NCBI GenBank assembly: GCA_003556985.1
Contig: PWPZ01000006.1
Span: 1 to 16,420, forward strand
Direction: 5' to 3'
From: Bacteroidota bacterium
Lineage (GTDB): Bacteria > Bacteroidota > Bacteroidia > Bacteroidales > PUMT01
Length of the DNA: 16,420 nucleotides
Below are positions 1-7,326 of this stretch, piece after piece. The translations under genes were made by a program, and so were the position numbers. The notes beneath the pieces are model-generated. The model saw nothing but the letters and a program-made list of their open reading frames with translations. It was not told the DNA's origin and ran no database searches. Positions within the stretch are counted from its first letter, which is position 1; each line of letters opens with the position of its first letter.

Positions 1-111
1 AATCTCCCGTACCAGTCCGCCAAGCCCCGTCCCGAGAATTATGCCGGCCTCAGGCTGAAATCCGGTCTCATTTATGAGATACGATGTGGTTTCTTTTATT
101 TTTTCTAACAT
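1..111 (-). CDS. Purine-nucleoside phosphorylase, N-terminal part (cut by window edge)
   Basis: Only the first 37 codons are inside the window; the rest lies to the left. The peptide begins MLEKIKETTSYLINE and contains PEAGIILGTGLGGL (residues 21-34), which closely resembles the N-terminal phosphate-binding GSGLG-type loop of trimeric (class II) purine-nucleoside phosphorylases. That family cleaves purine nucleosides with phosphate to the free base and ribose-1-phosphate in cytosolic salvage. The ATG at 111-109 lies inside the 3' end of lpxK, so the two reading frames overlap by 44 bases and are probably translationally coupled. It would be the third gene of the sppA-lpxK operon. The family assignment rests on one motif in a short fragment, but the match is characteristic. 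Confidence 0.8.
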   Translation of the reverse strand, partial: MLEKIKETTSYLINETGFQPEAGIILGTGLGGLVREI

Positions 112-1243
112 AATCGACAATTTGTTTTTTGAATTTATTGCTGTTTTTTTCCCCAAACTTTACCTGTACGGGAATATAATACATATTCTTTTTTATCAGG
201 GGGTCTATGCCGGGAGTTTTTTGTAACCTCATGGCGTCCTTTTCGGTGGTAATAATTAGCTTCCGCTTATTCCCGATCATATTCCATTCTTTTTCTATTC
301 GCTGAATGTCTTTGCCAGTAAAATTGTGATGATCGGGGAAGGATACCTGAACTATTTCGGGGAAAATGTCCATGAGATATTTTTTTAGAATACCGGGGGT
401 TGCTATGCCCGTAACCATAAGTACAACAGGCTCACCGGCAGAAGATGCTTTTTTGGCGGGAAATGGATCTCCCTCTTTAAATACGGGAAGCGGATCGCCA
501 TATGAAAATGAGGTGAAATAAAGAGACTGCCAGGGAGAAAGGTCCATATCCTTTTTGAATATGCGCCGTTCTATGGGTGTAATTCCCGGGGGGCATTTGG
601 AAACAATTACTATGGAAGCTCTTTCTTTTGAGGATACCCCCTCCCGCAACCGGCCTGCAGGCAACAACCGGTCGTGCATAACGGGGCGGTTATAATCAAC
701 TATAAGCACTGAAATACCCGGTTTTATCCACCGGTGCTGAAAAGCATCATCAAGAATCACCGCCTGGATGCTTTTATTGTAATTGCAAAGCTTGCGAACT
801 CCCCCGACCCTGTCGGCTGAAACAGCCACTTCCGCTTCAGGGAATTTCTTTTTTATCTGCAGCGGCTCATCACCAACTTCTTCTGCGTCAGAACTGGCGG
901 AAGCCAGCACAAAGCCGGAAGATTTCCTTTTGTACCCACGGCTGAGGACAGCTACCCTGAACTCATCTTTTAATACAGAAACAATATGCTCCACATGCGG
1001 AGTCTTTCCTGTTCCCCCAACAGTAATATTACCCACCGATATAATTGGCAAAGGAAATTCGCGGGATGTAAAAATACCGGTATCAAAAAACTTGTTCCTC
1101 AGGAATACCCCTATTCCATAAACCACCGAAAACGGAATAAGTAAAGCCGTCAACAGAGAATTTGAATTCTTTCTTTCATCGGTCAGATTTGGTCCGCCAA
1201 TGGGTTTCATAATCGTGCTTTGTGAAAAGGCGACCGGGGCCAA
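68..1243 (-). CDS. lpxK: Tetraacyldisaccharide 4'-kinase (LpxK)
   Basis: LpxK uses ATP to phosphorylate the 4' position of the lipid A disaccharide at the inner face of the cytoplasmic membrane. The 391-residue product has a hydrophobic N-terminal segment (about residues 29-48) ending in RNKFFD, then the P-loop VGNITVGGTGKTP (70-82), SRGY (101-104), the LDDAFQHR segment (164-171) that corresponds to the DDxxQH motif, FPDHHNFT (303-310) and TTEKDAMRL (332-340). All of these are usual for the family. The start at 1243 lies 9 bases after the sppA stop. The in-frame ATG at 1210 (Met12) is an equally plausible start, because family members usually begin only a little before the hydrophobic segment. 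The C-terminus overlaps the next gene by 44 bases. Expression probably depends on the sppA promoter. Confidence 0.95.
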   Translation of the reverse strand: MAPVAFSQSTIMKPIGGPNLTDERKNSNSLLTALLIPFSVVYGIGVFLRNKFFDTGIFTSREFPLPIISVGNITVGGTGKTPHVEHIVSVLKDEFRVAVLSRGYKRKSSGFVLASASSDAEEVGDEPLQIKKKFPEAEVAVSADRVGGVRKLCNYNKSIQAVILDDAFQHRWIKPGISVLIVDYNRPVMHDRLLPAGRLREGVSSKERASIVIVSKCPPGITPIERRIFKKDMDLSPWQSLYFTSFSYGDPLPVFKEGDPFPAKKASSAGEPVVLMVTGIATPGILKKYLMDIFPEIVQVSFPDHHNFTGKDIQRIEKEWNMIGNKRKLIITTEKDAMRLQKTPGIDPLIKKNMYYIPVQVKFGEKNSNKFKKQIVDYVRKNKRNHIVSHK

Positions 1244-1252
1244 ATGTGCTGG

Positions 1253-3019
1253 TTAATAAACGATAATATCAAAAGGCATTCTGGCCTGGATTCCCTGGTT
1301 TTCAAAAGCCCCTTTTAGTGCTTCGTAATACCGGGATGCTCCCCCGTAATTTTTACCCAGCAATCTTGCCCTGACATCAAAGCTGAAGGCGCGCATCAGC
1401 TCCTCAAAAGGATCGGGTATACGCGGCAGTGAAACCATGCGGAACTCTTCTATACCAGCCTCTTCGGCGGCAATCTCAATGGCCCGTCTTAGTCCGCCGA
1501 ACTCATCAACAAGCCCGATTTCGCGCGCATCGTAACCGCTCCAGACGCGCCCCTGCGCAATCTCGTTAACCCGGTTCATTTCCATTTCCCTGCCTTCGGC
1601 CACTCTATTTGTGAAAACCTCATAAATATTTTCAATGCCATCCTCTAATATTTCCCGTTCGGCGGGAGTCATGGGACGGTACACACTCATGATATCGGCA
1701 AATTCATTTGTCTTTACAACATCAACGGTTATACCAAGTTTGTCATCCAGAAAGTCGCTGATGTCAAAAAGCATTCCAAACACCCCTATCGATCCTGTGA
1801 TGGTTTGGGGACTGGCAACGATTTTTGTAGCCGGGGCAGCAACATAATAACCGCCTGAAGCAGCAACATCTCCCATAGACACAATTACCGGTTTCTCTTT
1901 TGAGGCAAGCTCAACTTCTCTCCAGATAATCTCCGAGGCAAGTGCGCTGCCACCCGGTGAGTTGATCCGGAAAACCATTGCCTTAACCATTGTATCGCGC
2001 CTTGCTTCCCGCAATGCACGTGAAATTCGGTCAGCCCCAATGGCGTCTGATCCTCCTTCGCCGGGCAAAATAGTTCCTTCTGCATAAACCACGGCAAGTT
2101 TTTCCTGCGGTCTTCTGCCACTTCTTTCTTCCGGAACTCTCGTATAACGGTCTATATCGACTGCCCTGAGATCATCTTCCTCATCAACCCCGGTATATTC
2201 CTTCAATAAACTCAATATATCATCCCGGTACATTAGTCCGTCAACCATTCCGTACTCCAGTGCCGCTTCATCGCTGCGAATCAGCAACCCTTCGGTAATA
2301 CGGTCAAGTTCTTCAACGCTCATATCGCGGCTACCTGCAACATCTTCAAGCATGACCTGCCAGATAGAACCAAGATAGGAAATAATCTGTTCCCGGTTCT
2401 CATCGCTCATTTCTTCCTGCATGAAAGGTTCAACCGCTGCTTTATATTCACCATGCCGCAATATTTCCGGTTCTATACCAAGCTTGTCGAAGGAGCCTTT
2501 AAAAAACATAACCTCAGAGCGCAAACCGGTCCATTGCAGCAGTCCGGTCGGAGTCAGGTAAACCTCATCGGCCACTGAAGCCAGGTAATAACCCATCTGT
2601 GTATAACTGTCGGCCGAAGCGACAACAAACTTTCCCGATTCCTTGAAATCAACCAGGGCAGCCCGGATTTCACCCAGAGGGGAAATTCCTGCCTGAGGCA
2701 TAAGAACTTCCATAAAAATACCGTCAATATTATCATCATTCTTTGCCTTTTCGATATTATCGAGGATGTCATTCAGCCCGTACTGTTTAAGCGGCCGCAT
2801 GGTGAAAAAATCAAACCCTTCAAAAGGGCTTCTCGATGCCCGGTCAACTATAGGCCGGTCGAACTTCATCAGGAAAATAGTATTGGACTCCACCTCAACA
2901 GCCTTGTCGGCCGAAGCGATCATGGCACCAATTATGCCAAATGAAATGAAAAAAATAAGCGTAAAGCCTATAAGAACTCCAAGAACGGAGGCTAGTAAAA
3001 ATTTGAAAAAACTTTTCAT
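1253..3019 (-). CDS. sppA: Signal peptide peptidase SppA, long (67K) form
   Basis: This is a membrane-anchored serine protease that degrades cleaved signal peptides. The 588-residue length is that of the duplicated-domain form. One transmembrane anchor is visible at about residues 8-35. In the N-terminal repeat the catalytic lysine is Lys193 in GEYKAAVEPF. In the C-terminal repeat INSPGGS (352-358) is followed by GDVAASGGYY with the nucleophile Ser388, and then by ASPQTITGSIGVFG (402-415). These correspond to the Lys209/Ser409 dyad of the Escherichia coli enzyme, so the protein looks catalytically intact. The ATG at 3019 directly precedes the charged n-region MKSFFK. It is the first gene of the sppA-lpxK-phosphorylase operon and is divergent from folK across 244 bases. 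Confidence 0.95.
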   Translation of the reverse strand: MKSFFKFLLASVLGVLIGFTLIFFISFGIIGAMIASADKAVEVESNTIFLMKFDRPIVDRASRSPFEGFDFFTMRPLKQYGLNDILDNIEKAKNDDNIDGIFMEVLMPQAGISPLGEIRAALVDFKESGKFVVASADSYTQMGYYLASVADEVYLTPTGLLQWTGLRSEVMFFKGSFDKLGIEPEILRHGEYKAAVEPFMQEEMSDENREQIISYLGSIWQVMLEDVAGSRDMSVEELDRITEGLLIRSDEAALEYGMVDGLMYRDDILSLLKEYTGVDEEDDLRAVDIDRYTRVPEERSGRRPQEKLAVVYAEGTILPGEGGSDAIGADRISRALREARRDTMVKAMVFRINSPGGSALASEIIWREVELASKEKPVIVSMGDVAASGGYYVAAPATKIVASPQTITGSIGVFGMLFDISDFLDDKLGITVDVVKTNEFADIMSVYRPMTPAEREILEDGIENIYEVFTNRVAEGREMEMNRVNEIAQGRVWSGYDAREIGLVDEFGGLRRAIEIAAEEAGIEEFRMVSLPRIPDPFEELMRAFSFDVRARLLGKNYGGASRYYEALKGAFENQGIQARMPFDIIVY

Positions 3020-3199
3020 CGGTTTGTTTTAAATATACTTTCTGTAGTTTTATCTGTAATTGTTTCCTGATAATTACCAATTTATAAATATAACAAAAAA
3101 TCAATAACAAGATAGGAAAAGGCCATATAAATTAGCCTGCGGTGCAAATTTGGATCTGCTTATGGTTGTGATAATGTGTTTTATAAGGCAAAAAATCGG

Positions 3200-3230
3200 T
3201 TGGCAGTGTTAAGCCGGTAATCTATCTTTG
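3200..3230 (+). promoter_or_regulatory. Bacteroidota-type promoter for folK
   Basis: A TTGG at 3200-3203 is followed, after 19 bases, by TATCTTTG at 3223-3230. This is a full match to the TAnnTTTG -7 element, with a TTG-type -33 element at a normal distance. Transcription would start near 3237, about 27 bases before the folK ATG. The element is seen in the sequence; its activity is inferred. I found no equally good element for the divergent sppA operon in the same 244-base gap. Confidence 0.65.
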
Positions 3231-3263
3231 TCTTGAATTCTTAATAAAGTTCAAACGAACCTC

Positions 3264-3902
3264 ATGATAAGAGTATTCATGCTTCTGGGAGGGAATCTGG
3301 GAAACCGGTCATTCTATCTGAAAACGGCAAGAGAGAAAATAGACCTGTTAATTGGAAACGTTGTAAAAGTATCCTCGGTATATGAAACAGAACCTTGGGG
3401 ATTCTCTCACAACAATCCCTTTCTGAACCAGGCCATTGTCTCAGAAACCAGGCTTGAGCCGGTCGAGATAATTCAAATTATAAGCAGAATTGAGAAAGTA
3501 CTTGGCAGAGACCGGGAAAGAGAGTCTGACCCATCCTGGCAAAGCGGGATCGGCAGGGCAGGTGAAAGTGAAAGCAGCAGGATCAGAGAAAGTGGGATTG
3601 GCAATAACGAGGGAACGGAAGATGATCGGGCCGGGAGAAGTGAGGCTGACAGATCAGAGGAAAACAGCACTTATTCAGCAAGAAAAATTGATATTGATAT
3701 TTTGTTTTACGGTGACCTTATCATCAACCTTGAAGACCTTATAATTCCTCATCCCAGGTTACATGAAAGAAGGTTTGTTTTGGAGCCACTTGCCGAAATT
3801 GCTCCCGGTTTGGTACATCCCGTATTCAATAAAACTATCAGGGAGCTTTATGAAGAATGCAACGATAACCTGATGGTAAAGAAAATTGAGGAGCCCCTCT
3901 AA
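3264..3902 (+). CDS. folK: 2-amino-4-hydroxy-6-hydroxymethyldihydropteridine pyrophosphokinase (HPPK) with an internal insertion
   Basis: HPPK transfers pyrophosphate from ATP to the hydroxymethylpterin in folate synthesis. The family hallmarks are present: LLGGNLGNR (7-15), SSVYETEPWGF (37-47), NPFLNQ (51-56), IEKVLGRDR (76-84), RKIDIDILFYGD (140-151), and IPHPRLHERRFVLEPLAEIAP (from 161). The protein is 212 residues against about 160 for the compact family. The excess is a hydrophilic segment rich in Ser, Glu, Gly and Arg at about residues 86-136 (bases 3519-3671), placed between GRDRER and YSARKIDIDIL. In E. coli HPPK this is catalytic loop 3. The reading frame stays open and the conserved Asp pair (D143, D145) follows the insert, so the enzyme may still work. 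The gene stands alone and converges on upp. Confidence 0.93.
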   Translation: MIRVFMLLGGNLGNRSFYLKTAREKIDLLIGNVVKVSSVYETEPWGFSHNNPFLNQAIVSETRLEPVEIIQIISRIEKVLGRDRERESDPSWQSGIGRAGESESSRIRESGIGNNEGTEDDRAGRSEADRSEENSTYSARKIDIDILFYGDLIINLEDLIIPHPRLHERRFVLEPLAEIAPGLVHPVFNKTIRELYEECNDNLMVKKIEEPL

Positions 3903-3999
3903 TGATTTAAAGCCCGCCCATCAGCCTTGCCTTCAGGGTAACATTCAGAATGGAAATGCTTTTTGTATGCAATCAGGGAGAAAAATGAAATCAGGGTGG

Positions 4000-4650
4000 T
4001 CAGGATTTTGACCCGTAGGCAAGATCACCGGCATCGCCAAGGCCGGGCACTATATAACCCCTGACCGTTAGCTCATCATCAACGGCACCTGTCCATATCG
4101 TAATATTTCTCGAGGGCAAATGTTTTTTGAGATACGCAACCCCTTCCCGGCTCGATATTATTGAAACTATATGGGTATGCGAAGGTTTGCCTTTTGAAAG
4201 CAGGGACTTGTATGCCAGAACCAGTGAAGCACCGGAAGCAAGCAAAGGATCGGTGATTATTAATATTTTACCGTCAAGACGGGGAGAAGCCATATGTTCA
4301 AAGTTTATATCGAATGTACCGTCCTTATGATATTTCCTGTAAGCTGCAATAAAGGCATTGCCGGCATGGTCGAAATAATTGAGGAAGCCCTGCTGAAAGG
4401 GCAGTCCGGCCCTTAGCACCGTAGCCAGTACCGGCATATTTTCAGGAAGGTTCATGCATGCAATTCCCAGGGGTGTCTGAATTTCCTTCTCCTTATATTT
4501 TAGTTGCTTGCTTATTTCATAAGCAAATATTTCACCAATACGTTCAAGATTCCGGCGAAAGCGCAGTCGGTCAAGCTGAATATTCTCATCCCGTATTTCA
4601 GCAATAAACTGACTCAGAATTGAATTGTCTTTGCCAAGTTCAACCAGCAT
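4000..4650 (-). CDS. upp: Uracil phosphoribosyltransferase
   Basis: The enzyme converts uracil and PRPP to UMP in pyrimidine salvage. In the 216-residue product I see LRAGLPF (80-86), the PRPP-binding strand IIITDPLLASGAS (130-142) and the C-terminal uracil-binding segment YIVPGLGDAGDLAYG (199-213). The PRPP loop reads LASGAS rather than the LATGGS of many bacterial enzymes, and the middle region (FDINFEHMASPRLDGK) is longer, which fits the divergent Bacteroidota branch of the family as I know it. The start at 4650 is the first ATG after a good promoter. The gene is convergent with folK; the 97 bases between them show no clear intrinsic terminator. Confidence 0.9.
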   Translation of the reverse strand: MLVELGKDNSILSQFIAEIRDENIQLDRLRFRRNLERIGEIFAYEISKQLKYKEKEIQTPLGIACMNLPENMPVLATVLRAGLPFQQGFLNYFDHAGNAFIAAYRKYHKDGTFDINFEHMASPRLDGKILIITDPLLASGASLVLAYKSLLSKGKPSHTHIVSIISSREGVAYLKKHLPSRNITIWTGAVDDELTVRGYIVPGLGDAGDLAYGSKS

Positions 4651-4670
4651 AATAGATTTTTTTATTATGT

Positions 4671-4702
4671 TAAAGATAACTGATTTTTAATTTATTCAAA
4701 AA
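4671..4702 (-). promoter_or_regulatory. Bacteroidota-type promoter for upp
   Basis: Read on the minus strand, TTTTTG (4702-4697) is followed after 18 bases by TATCTTTA (4678-4671). The -7 element differs from TAnnTTTG only at the last base. Transcription would start near 4664, about 14 bases ahead of the upp ATG. Confidence 0.5.
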
Positions 4703-4728
4703 CAGGGAAGACCGGTTGGCAGGCAATA

Positions 4729-5424
4729 TTACATCAAACCCTCATCTGCAAAACTAAAATAATTCCGGTCGGCCATGATAATGTGATCAAGTACTTTGAC
4801 ATCCATCAATCTGGCAGCCTCTGCCATTTTTTTGGTTATTTCCGAGTCCGCCTTGCTGGGCTTGAGGTTTCCGGAGGGATGATTATGACATAATACCATT
4901 GAGGAGGCAGAATGCATAATGGCATTTTTAAGAATCATCCTTATATCGGTAACCGTCCCGGAGATGCCGCCCTGACTGGTACGGAGAACTTCAATGAGCC
5001 GGTTCGACCTGTTCAGTAAAAGTATCCAGAATTCCTCATGCATAAGGTCACCCATAATAGGCTGCATAATCGTATAGACATCCCGGCTGGAGTGGATACA
5101 GGGTTTCTCAGTTACGTCTTCTTCTTTCCGGCGGCGACCGAGCTCAAGTGCTGCGGCAATTGTAACTGCTTTGGCCTCGCCAATACCACGGAATTGCATG
5201 ATTTCCCTGACAGTTTGCTTGCCAAGCCGGTTGAGGCTGTTCTCATAAGTCCCAAGAATGCGTCTGGAAAGTTCAACAGCGGTTTCTTTCCTGTTTCCTG
5301 AACCTATCAGAATGGCCAGTAACTCTGCATCACTCAGTGAAGAACAGCCTCCGGCAAGCAGCCTTTCACGCGGACGGTCATCTTTGGCCCATTGCTTGAT
5401 GCTTAATTTTTTTATTTCTTCCAT
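4729..5424 (-). CDS. radC: RadC family JAB1/MPN-domain protein
   Basis: The 231-residue protein has the standard two-part structure. An N-terminal helix-hairpin-helix region contains QFRGIGEAKA (77-86). A C-terminal JAMM metallopeptidase-like domain contains LCHNHPSGNLKPSKAD (178-193), with His180, His182, Ser190 and Asp193 matching HxH-x7-S-x2-D. RadC was once linked to DNA repair, but its role remains unsettled. I chose the ATG at 5424 (MEEIKKLSIKQWAKDDRPRERLL) because family members begin at this point. The frame stays open upstream to 5535, but those 37 residues are rich in Phe, Cys and Thr, unlike the family. Two copies of an 11-base repeat lie directly before the start. Confidence 0.92.
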   Translation of the reverse strand: MEEIKKLSIKQWAKDDRPRERLLAGGCSSLSDAELLAILIGSGNRKETAVELSRRILGTYENSLNRLGKQTVREIMQFRGIGEAKAVTIAAALELGRRRKEEDVTEKPCIHSSRDVYTIMQPIMGDLMHEEFWILLLNRSNRLIEVLRTSQGGISGTVTDIRMILKNAIMHSASSMVLCHNHPSGNLKPSKADSEITKKMAEAARLMDVKVLDHIIMADRNYFSFADEGLM

Positions 5425-5425
5425 A

Positions 5426-5457
5426 ATACAAGTTAATGAATTGTATATACAAGTTAA
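5426..5457. repeat. Two 11-base direct repeats plus a palindrome in the radC leader
   Basis: ATACAAGTTAA occurs at 5426-5436 and again at 5447-5457, a period of 21 bases, which is two turns of B-DNA. Between and across them lies the perfect palindrome TTGTATATACAA (5441-5452). The block ends one base before the radC start codon, so a bound regulator or an RNA fold here could affect radC. That role is inferred. Confidence 0.5.
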
Positions 5458-5569
5458 GAAAAAAAACCTGACAGGGGCCTGATGCTGGCAAAAAGTTTTT
5501 TCTGGAGGTCTTGTGATAAAAAATCCGGAAAGCAATAATTAACTTATAGCGGCCAGGCCGGGTCATTCA

Positions 5570-5659
5570 TTCCGCCGGAAAATGGAAAAGCCGCATACAA
5601 TAATAACGAGCTGGCGGGACTGACAGTGAGGCTTCCGCCGGAAAATGAAAAAGCCGCAT
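5570..5659. repeat. 27-base direct repeat overlapping the rpsT terminator
   Basis: Positions 5570-5596 and 5633-5659 match at 26 of 27 bases, with a period of 63. Each copy begins with the near-palindrome TTCCGCCGGAA and ends with AAAGCCGCAT. In the right-hand copy that end forms half of the rpsT terminator stem and its T-tract. The left-hand copy lacks the partner arm, so it looks like an incomplete duplication of a terminator tail. Confidence 0.7.
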
Positions 5660-5677
5660 TCATACTATGAATGCGGC
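5645..5677 (-). terminator. Rho-independent terminator of the tRNA-Glu/rpsT unit
   Basis: GCCGCATTCAT (5653-5663) and ATGAATGCGGC (5667-5677) form a perfect 11-base-pair stem with a three-base loop. On the minus strand the stem is followed by TTTTTCATTTT (from 5652 downward). It sits 28 bases after the rpsT stop codon. The other strand has no T-tract, so it acts in one direction only. Confidence 0.88.
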
Positions 5678-5705
5678 CAAATACCGTCTTTTAAAAATAA
5701 GATGC

Positions 5706-5957
5706 TTAAAGGTCCTTCACATGCTTATGCAGGCCCGATTTAAGATTTGACGCCTTATTCTTGTGTATCACATTTTTTTTGACAAGCTTGTCAAGCATAG
5801 ATGTAACCTGAGGTAACATCCCTGCAGCCTGTTCCTTTTCAGTGGTAGCTCGTAACTTTCTGACCGCGCTACGGGCAGTTTTCGCATAATATTTATTCTC
5901 CACTCTTTTTTTCTCGCTTTGTCTTGCCCTTTTCGCTGCTGACGCGTGATTTGCCAT
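5706..5957 (-). CDS. rpsT: 30S ribosomal protein S20
   Basis: S20 is a primary 16S rRNA-binding protein of the small subunit. The 83-residue, strongly basic product begins MANHASAAKRARQSEKK, the classic S20 start, and ends NKASNLKSGLHKHVKDL, matching the family's helical C-terminus with its conserved KN.A...KS.L. The length is typical. It follows tRNA-Glu by 29 bases on the same strand and ends at a strong intrinsic terminator, so the two are probably made from one transcript. Confidence 0.97.
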   Translation of the reverse strand: MANHASAAKRARQSEKKRVENKYYAKTARSAVRKLRATTEKEQAAGMLPQVTSMLDKLVKKNVIHKNKASNLKSGLHKHVKDL

Positions 5958-5986
5958 TCTGATAACTTATTATTGATAAATTTTAG

Positions 5987-6058
5987 CAGTCCGTAGGGGA
6001 ATCGAACCCCTGTTACCAGGATGAAAACCTGGCGTCCTAACCCCTAGACGAACGGACC
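5987..6058 (-). tRNA. tRNA-Glu (anticodon UUC)
   Basis: The 72-base gene folds into a full cloverleaf. The acceptor arm is GGTCCGT/ACGGACT (first pair G-U). The D arm is GTCT..GGAC. The anticodon arm is CCAGG-TTTTCAT-CCTGG with anticodon TTC. The T arm is AGGGG-TTCGATT-CCCCT. The discriminator is G and CCA is not encoded. It lies between a strong promoter and rpsT. Confidence 0.97.
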
Positions 6059-6078
6059 GTATTTCTAATTTGGATTTG

Positions 6079-6108
6079 CAAAGATAAAAGATTTTTATTT
6101 TCTGCAAA
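6079..6108 (-). promoter_or_regulatory. Bacteroidota-type promoter for tRNA-Glu and rpsT
   Basis: On the minus strand TTTG (6108-6105) is followed by an 18-base A/T-rich spacer and TATCTTTG (6086-6079), a perfect TAnnTTTG. Transcription would start near 6072, about 14 bases before the tRNA. This is the best promoter match in the window. Confidence 0.78.
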
Positions 6109-6132
6109 AATTTGAACAAATTTATCTTGAAA

Positions 6133-6807
6133 TTATAACGGAATACGGTAGTAAATGTAAAAATCAAACCCGGCCGTAGCATTTACCGAGGATTCGCCGA
6201 AACCCGGAATGTAAAATTCGGCCATATGGCTGTCATCCCTGCCCGGTAAAAGAAGCTTGCCTCTCATGTTCCATCCCAGTAAAATATTTGTAAATATTTC
6301 GGTTTTAAGCACCAGCACAACTTCTGCCCATTGCCTGAAGAAAACCGACGGCGGAAGTGATCCCGTAATGGAGCCCCAGTAAGGATCCTCGCCAAATATT
6401 CGGGGGGCACCCCTCTCGTACAGGGAGAAACCCAGGCGGGCACCAATTGCTATAACATCATTATAATGATTATATAAATTCCTGTCTGCCCCGATTCGCA
6501 TAAAGGCTCCCCTTTCAATCAGTTTATAACTTGGTTCGTTCAGGCTACGCCGGGAAACACCGGCTTCAGCAACGACAAAATATTCGGGACTGATGTTATA
6601 ATCTAATACAGATTCGATCCCGAACCTTGAAGGTAAAGGAAATACCATCAGCGGCCTGACCAGGTTTAATCCGATTCTTAATCCCGGGTCGAGAACCACT
6701 TCAGGAGGCGGCATATCTTCACCGGCATCCGGACTTTCCTGGGCTTTTACCGGAAGAATCAGGAAAATTGCCAGCAGACTAATTATATATAAGAATATTC
6801 GTTTCAT
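6133..6807 (-). CDS. DUF6048-like secreted protein, probable outer-membrane beta-barrel
   Basis: The function is unknown. The 224-residue product starts with a clear signal peptide (MKRIFLYIISLLAIFLILPVKA, residues 1-22, likely cleaved before Gln23), then a short acidic linker. After that come alternating hydrophobic and polar stretches with many Gly and aromatic residues, ending FDFYIYYRIPL, a C-terminus typical of outer-membrane barrels. Its features and its place next to a small lipoprotein match the Bacteroidota family I know as DUF6048; I could not search for it. It overlaps the upstream lipoprotein gene by 29 bases, so the two are co-transcribed and probably act together in the envelope. 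The stop lies about 25 bases before the promoter of tRNA-Glu, with no obvious terminator between. Confidence 0.75.
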   Translation of the reverse strand: MKRIFLYIISLLAIFLILPVKAQESPDAGEDMPPPEVVLDPGLRIGLNLVRPLMVFPLPSRFGIESVLDYNISPEYFVVAEAGVSRRSLNEPSYKLIERGAFMRIGADRNLYNHYNDVIAIGARLGFSLYERGAPRIFGEDPYWGSITGSLPPSVFFRQWAEVVLVLKTEIFTNILLGWNMRGKLLLPGRDDSHMAEFYIPGFGESSVNATAGFDFYIYYRIPL

Positions 6808-7324
6808 CCAATGTGGTAATTCTACTGGTTACTATGATCACCGAATCAATCAGGTTCCTGGTGTGACTAATCTCCTGCAAATCAAATTCGAATATAAAAC
6901 CGCATTCAGGAGATAGAAAAAACGGCACCACTTCGTAAGAAAACCATATGGTATCGGTACCCTGGTCAAAGTCAATTATAAATCCTGATTCAGAAGCGAG
7001 CCCATTCATAGGCAGGGAAATGGTCCTGGTATTATTTACCGCGGCATACAGCAGACTGTCTTCCCGGCCAAGGCCCCGCACCGAGAGACTGTCGACCGGT
7101 GCGTTAATACCGGTCCCGTTAATAACAGTGTAAAAATCTGCTATGGCCAGCGAACGGGGTACAAATCCGCATTCTTCACGGCAAGCCCCTGTTAAGAAGA
7201 CAAAAACACTGGCCATTAAAACAAGAGTGACCGGGGCAGCTTTAAAACTCGCCGAGCGTAATATGTTCTTTATGTTTAAAATAGTTGTAATCAAGCCCCC
7301 ATTATTTATAAAATGATTATTCAC
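6779..7324 (-). CDS. DUF6452-like lipoprotein
   Basis: The function is unknown. The 181-residue product carries a lipoprotein signal with lipobox LTGAC (Cys48), followed by a domain of mostly beta character containing CGFVPRSLAIADFY and a second Cys near the end (ECGFIFEFDL). The pairing with the overlapping barrel-like gene is what I know of DUF6452/DUF6048 neighbours. The start is uncertain. The frame opens with GTG at 7324, offers TTG at 7294, and has its first ATG at 7216, which is only 11 residues before the lipobox Cys and too short for a signal peptide. An upstream non-ATG start is therefore needed. The GTG at 7324 overlaps the TGA of an upstream open frame as GTGA. Confidence 0.72.
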   Translation of the reverse strand: MNNHFINNGGLITTILNIKNILRSASFKAAPVTLVLMASVFVFLTGACREECGFVPRSLAIADFYTVINGTGINAPVDSLSVRGLGREDSLLYAAVNNTRTISLPMNGLASESGFIIDFDQGTDTIWFSYEVVPFFLSPECGFIFEFDLQEISHTRNLIDSVIIVTSRITTLDETNILIYN

Positions 7325-7326
7325 CC

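Noticed and set aside
5425..5535. 37-residue N-terminal extension of radC
   Set aside because: The composition (Phe, Cys, Thr-rich) is unlike RadC, and the family start MEEIKKLSIKQW fits at 5424.
5565..5660. CRISPR-like array from the two 27-base repeats
   Set aside because: There are only two copies, one is part of a terminator, and there is no spacer series or cas gene.
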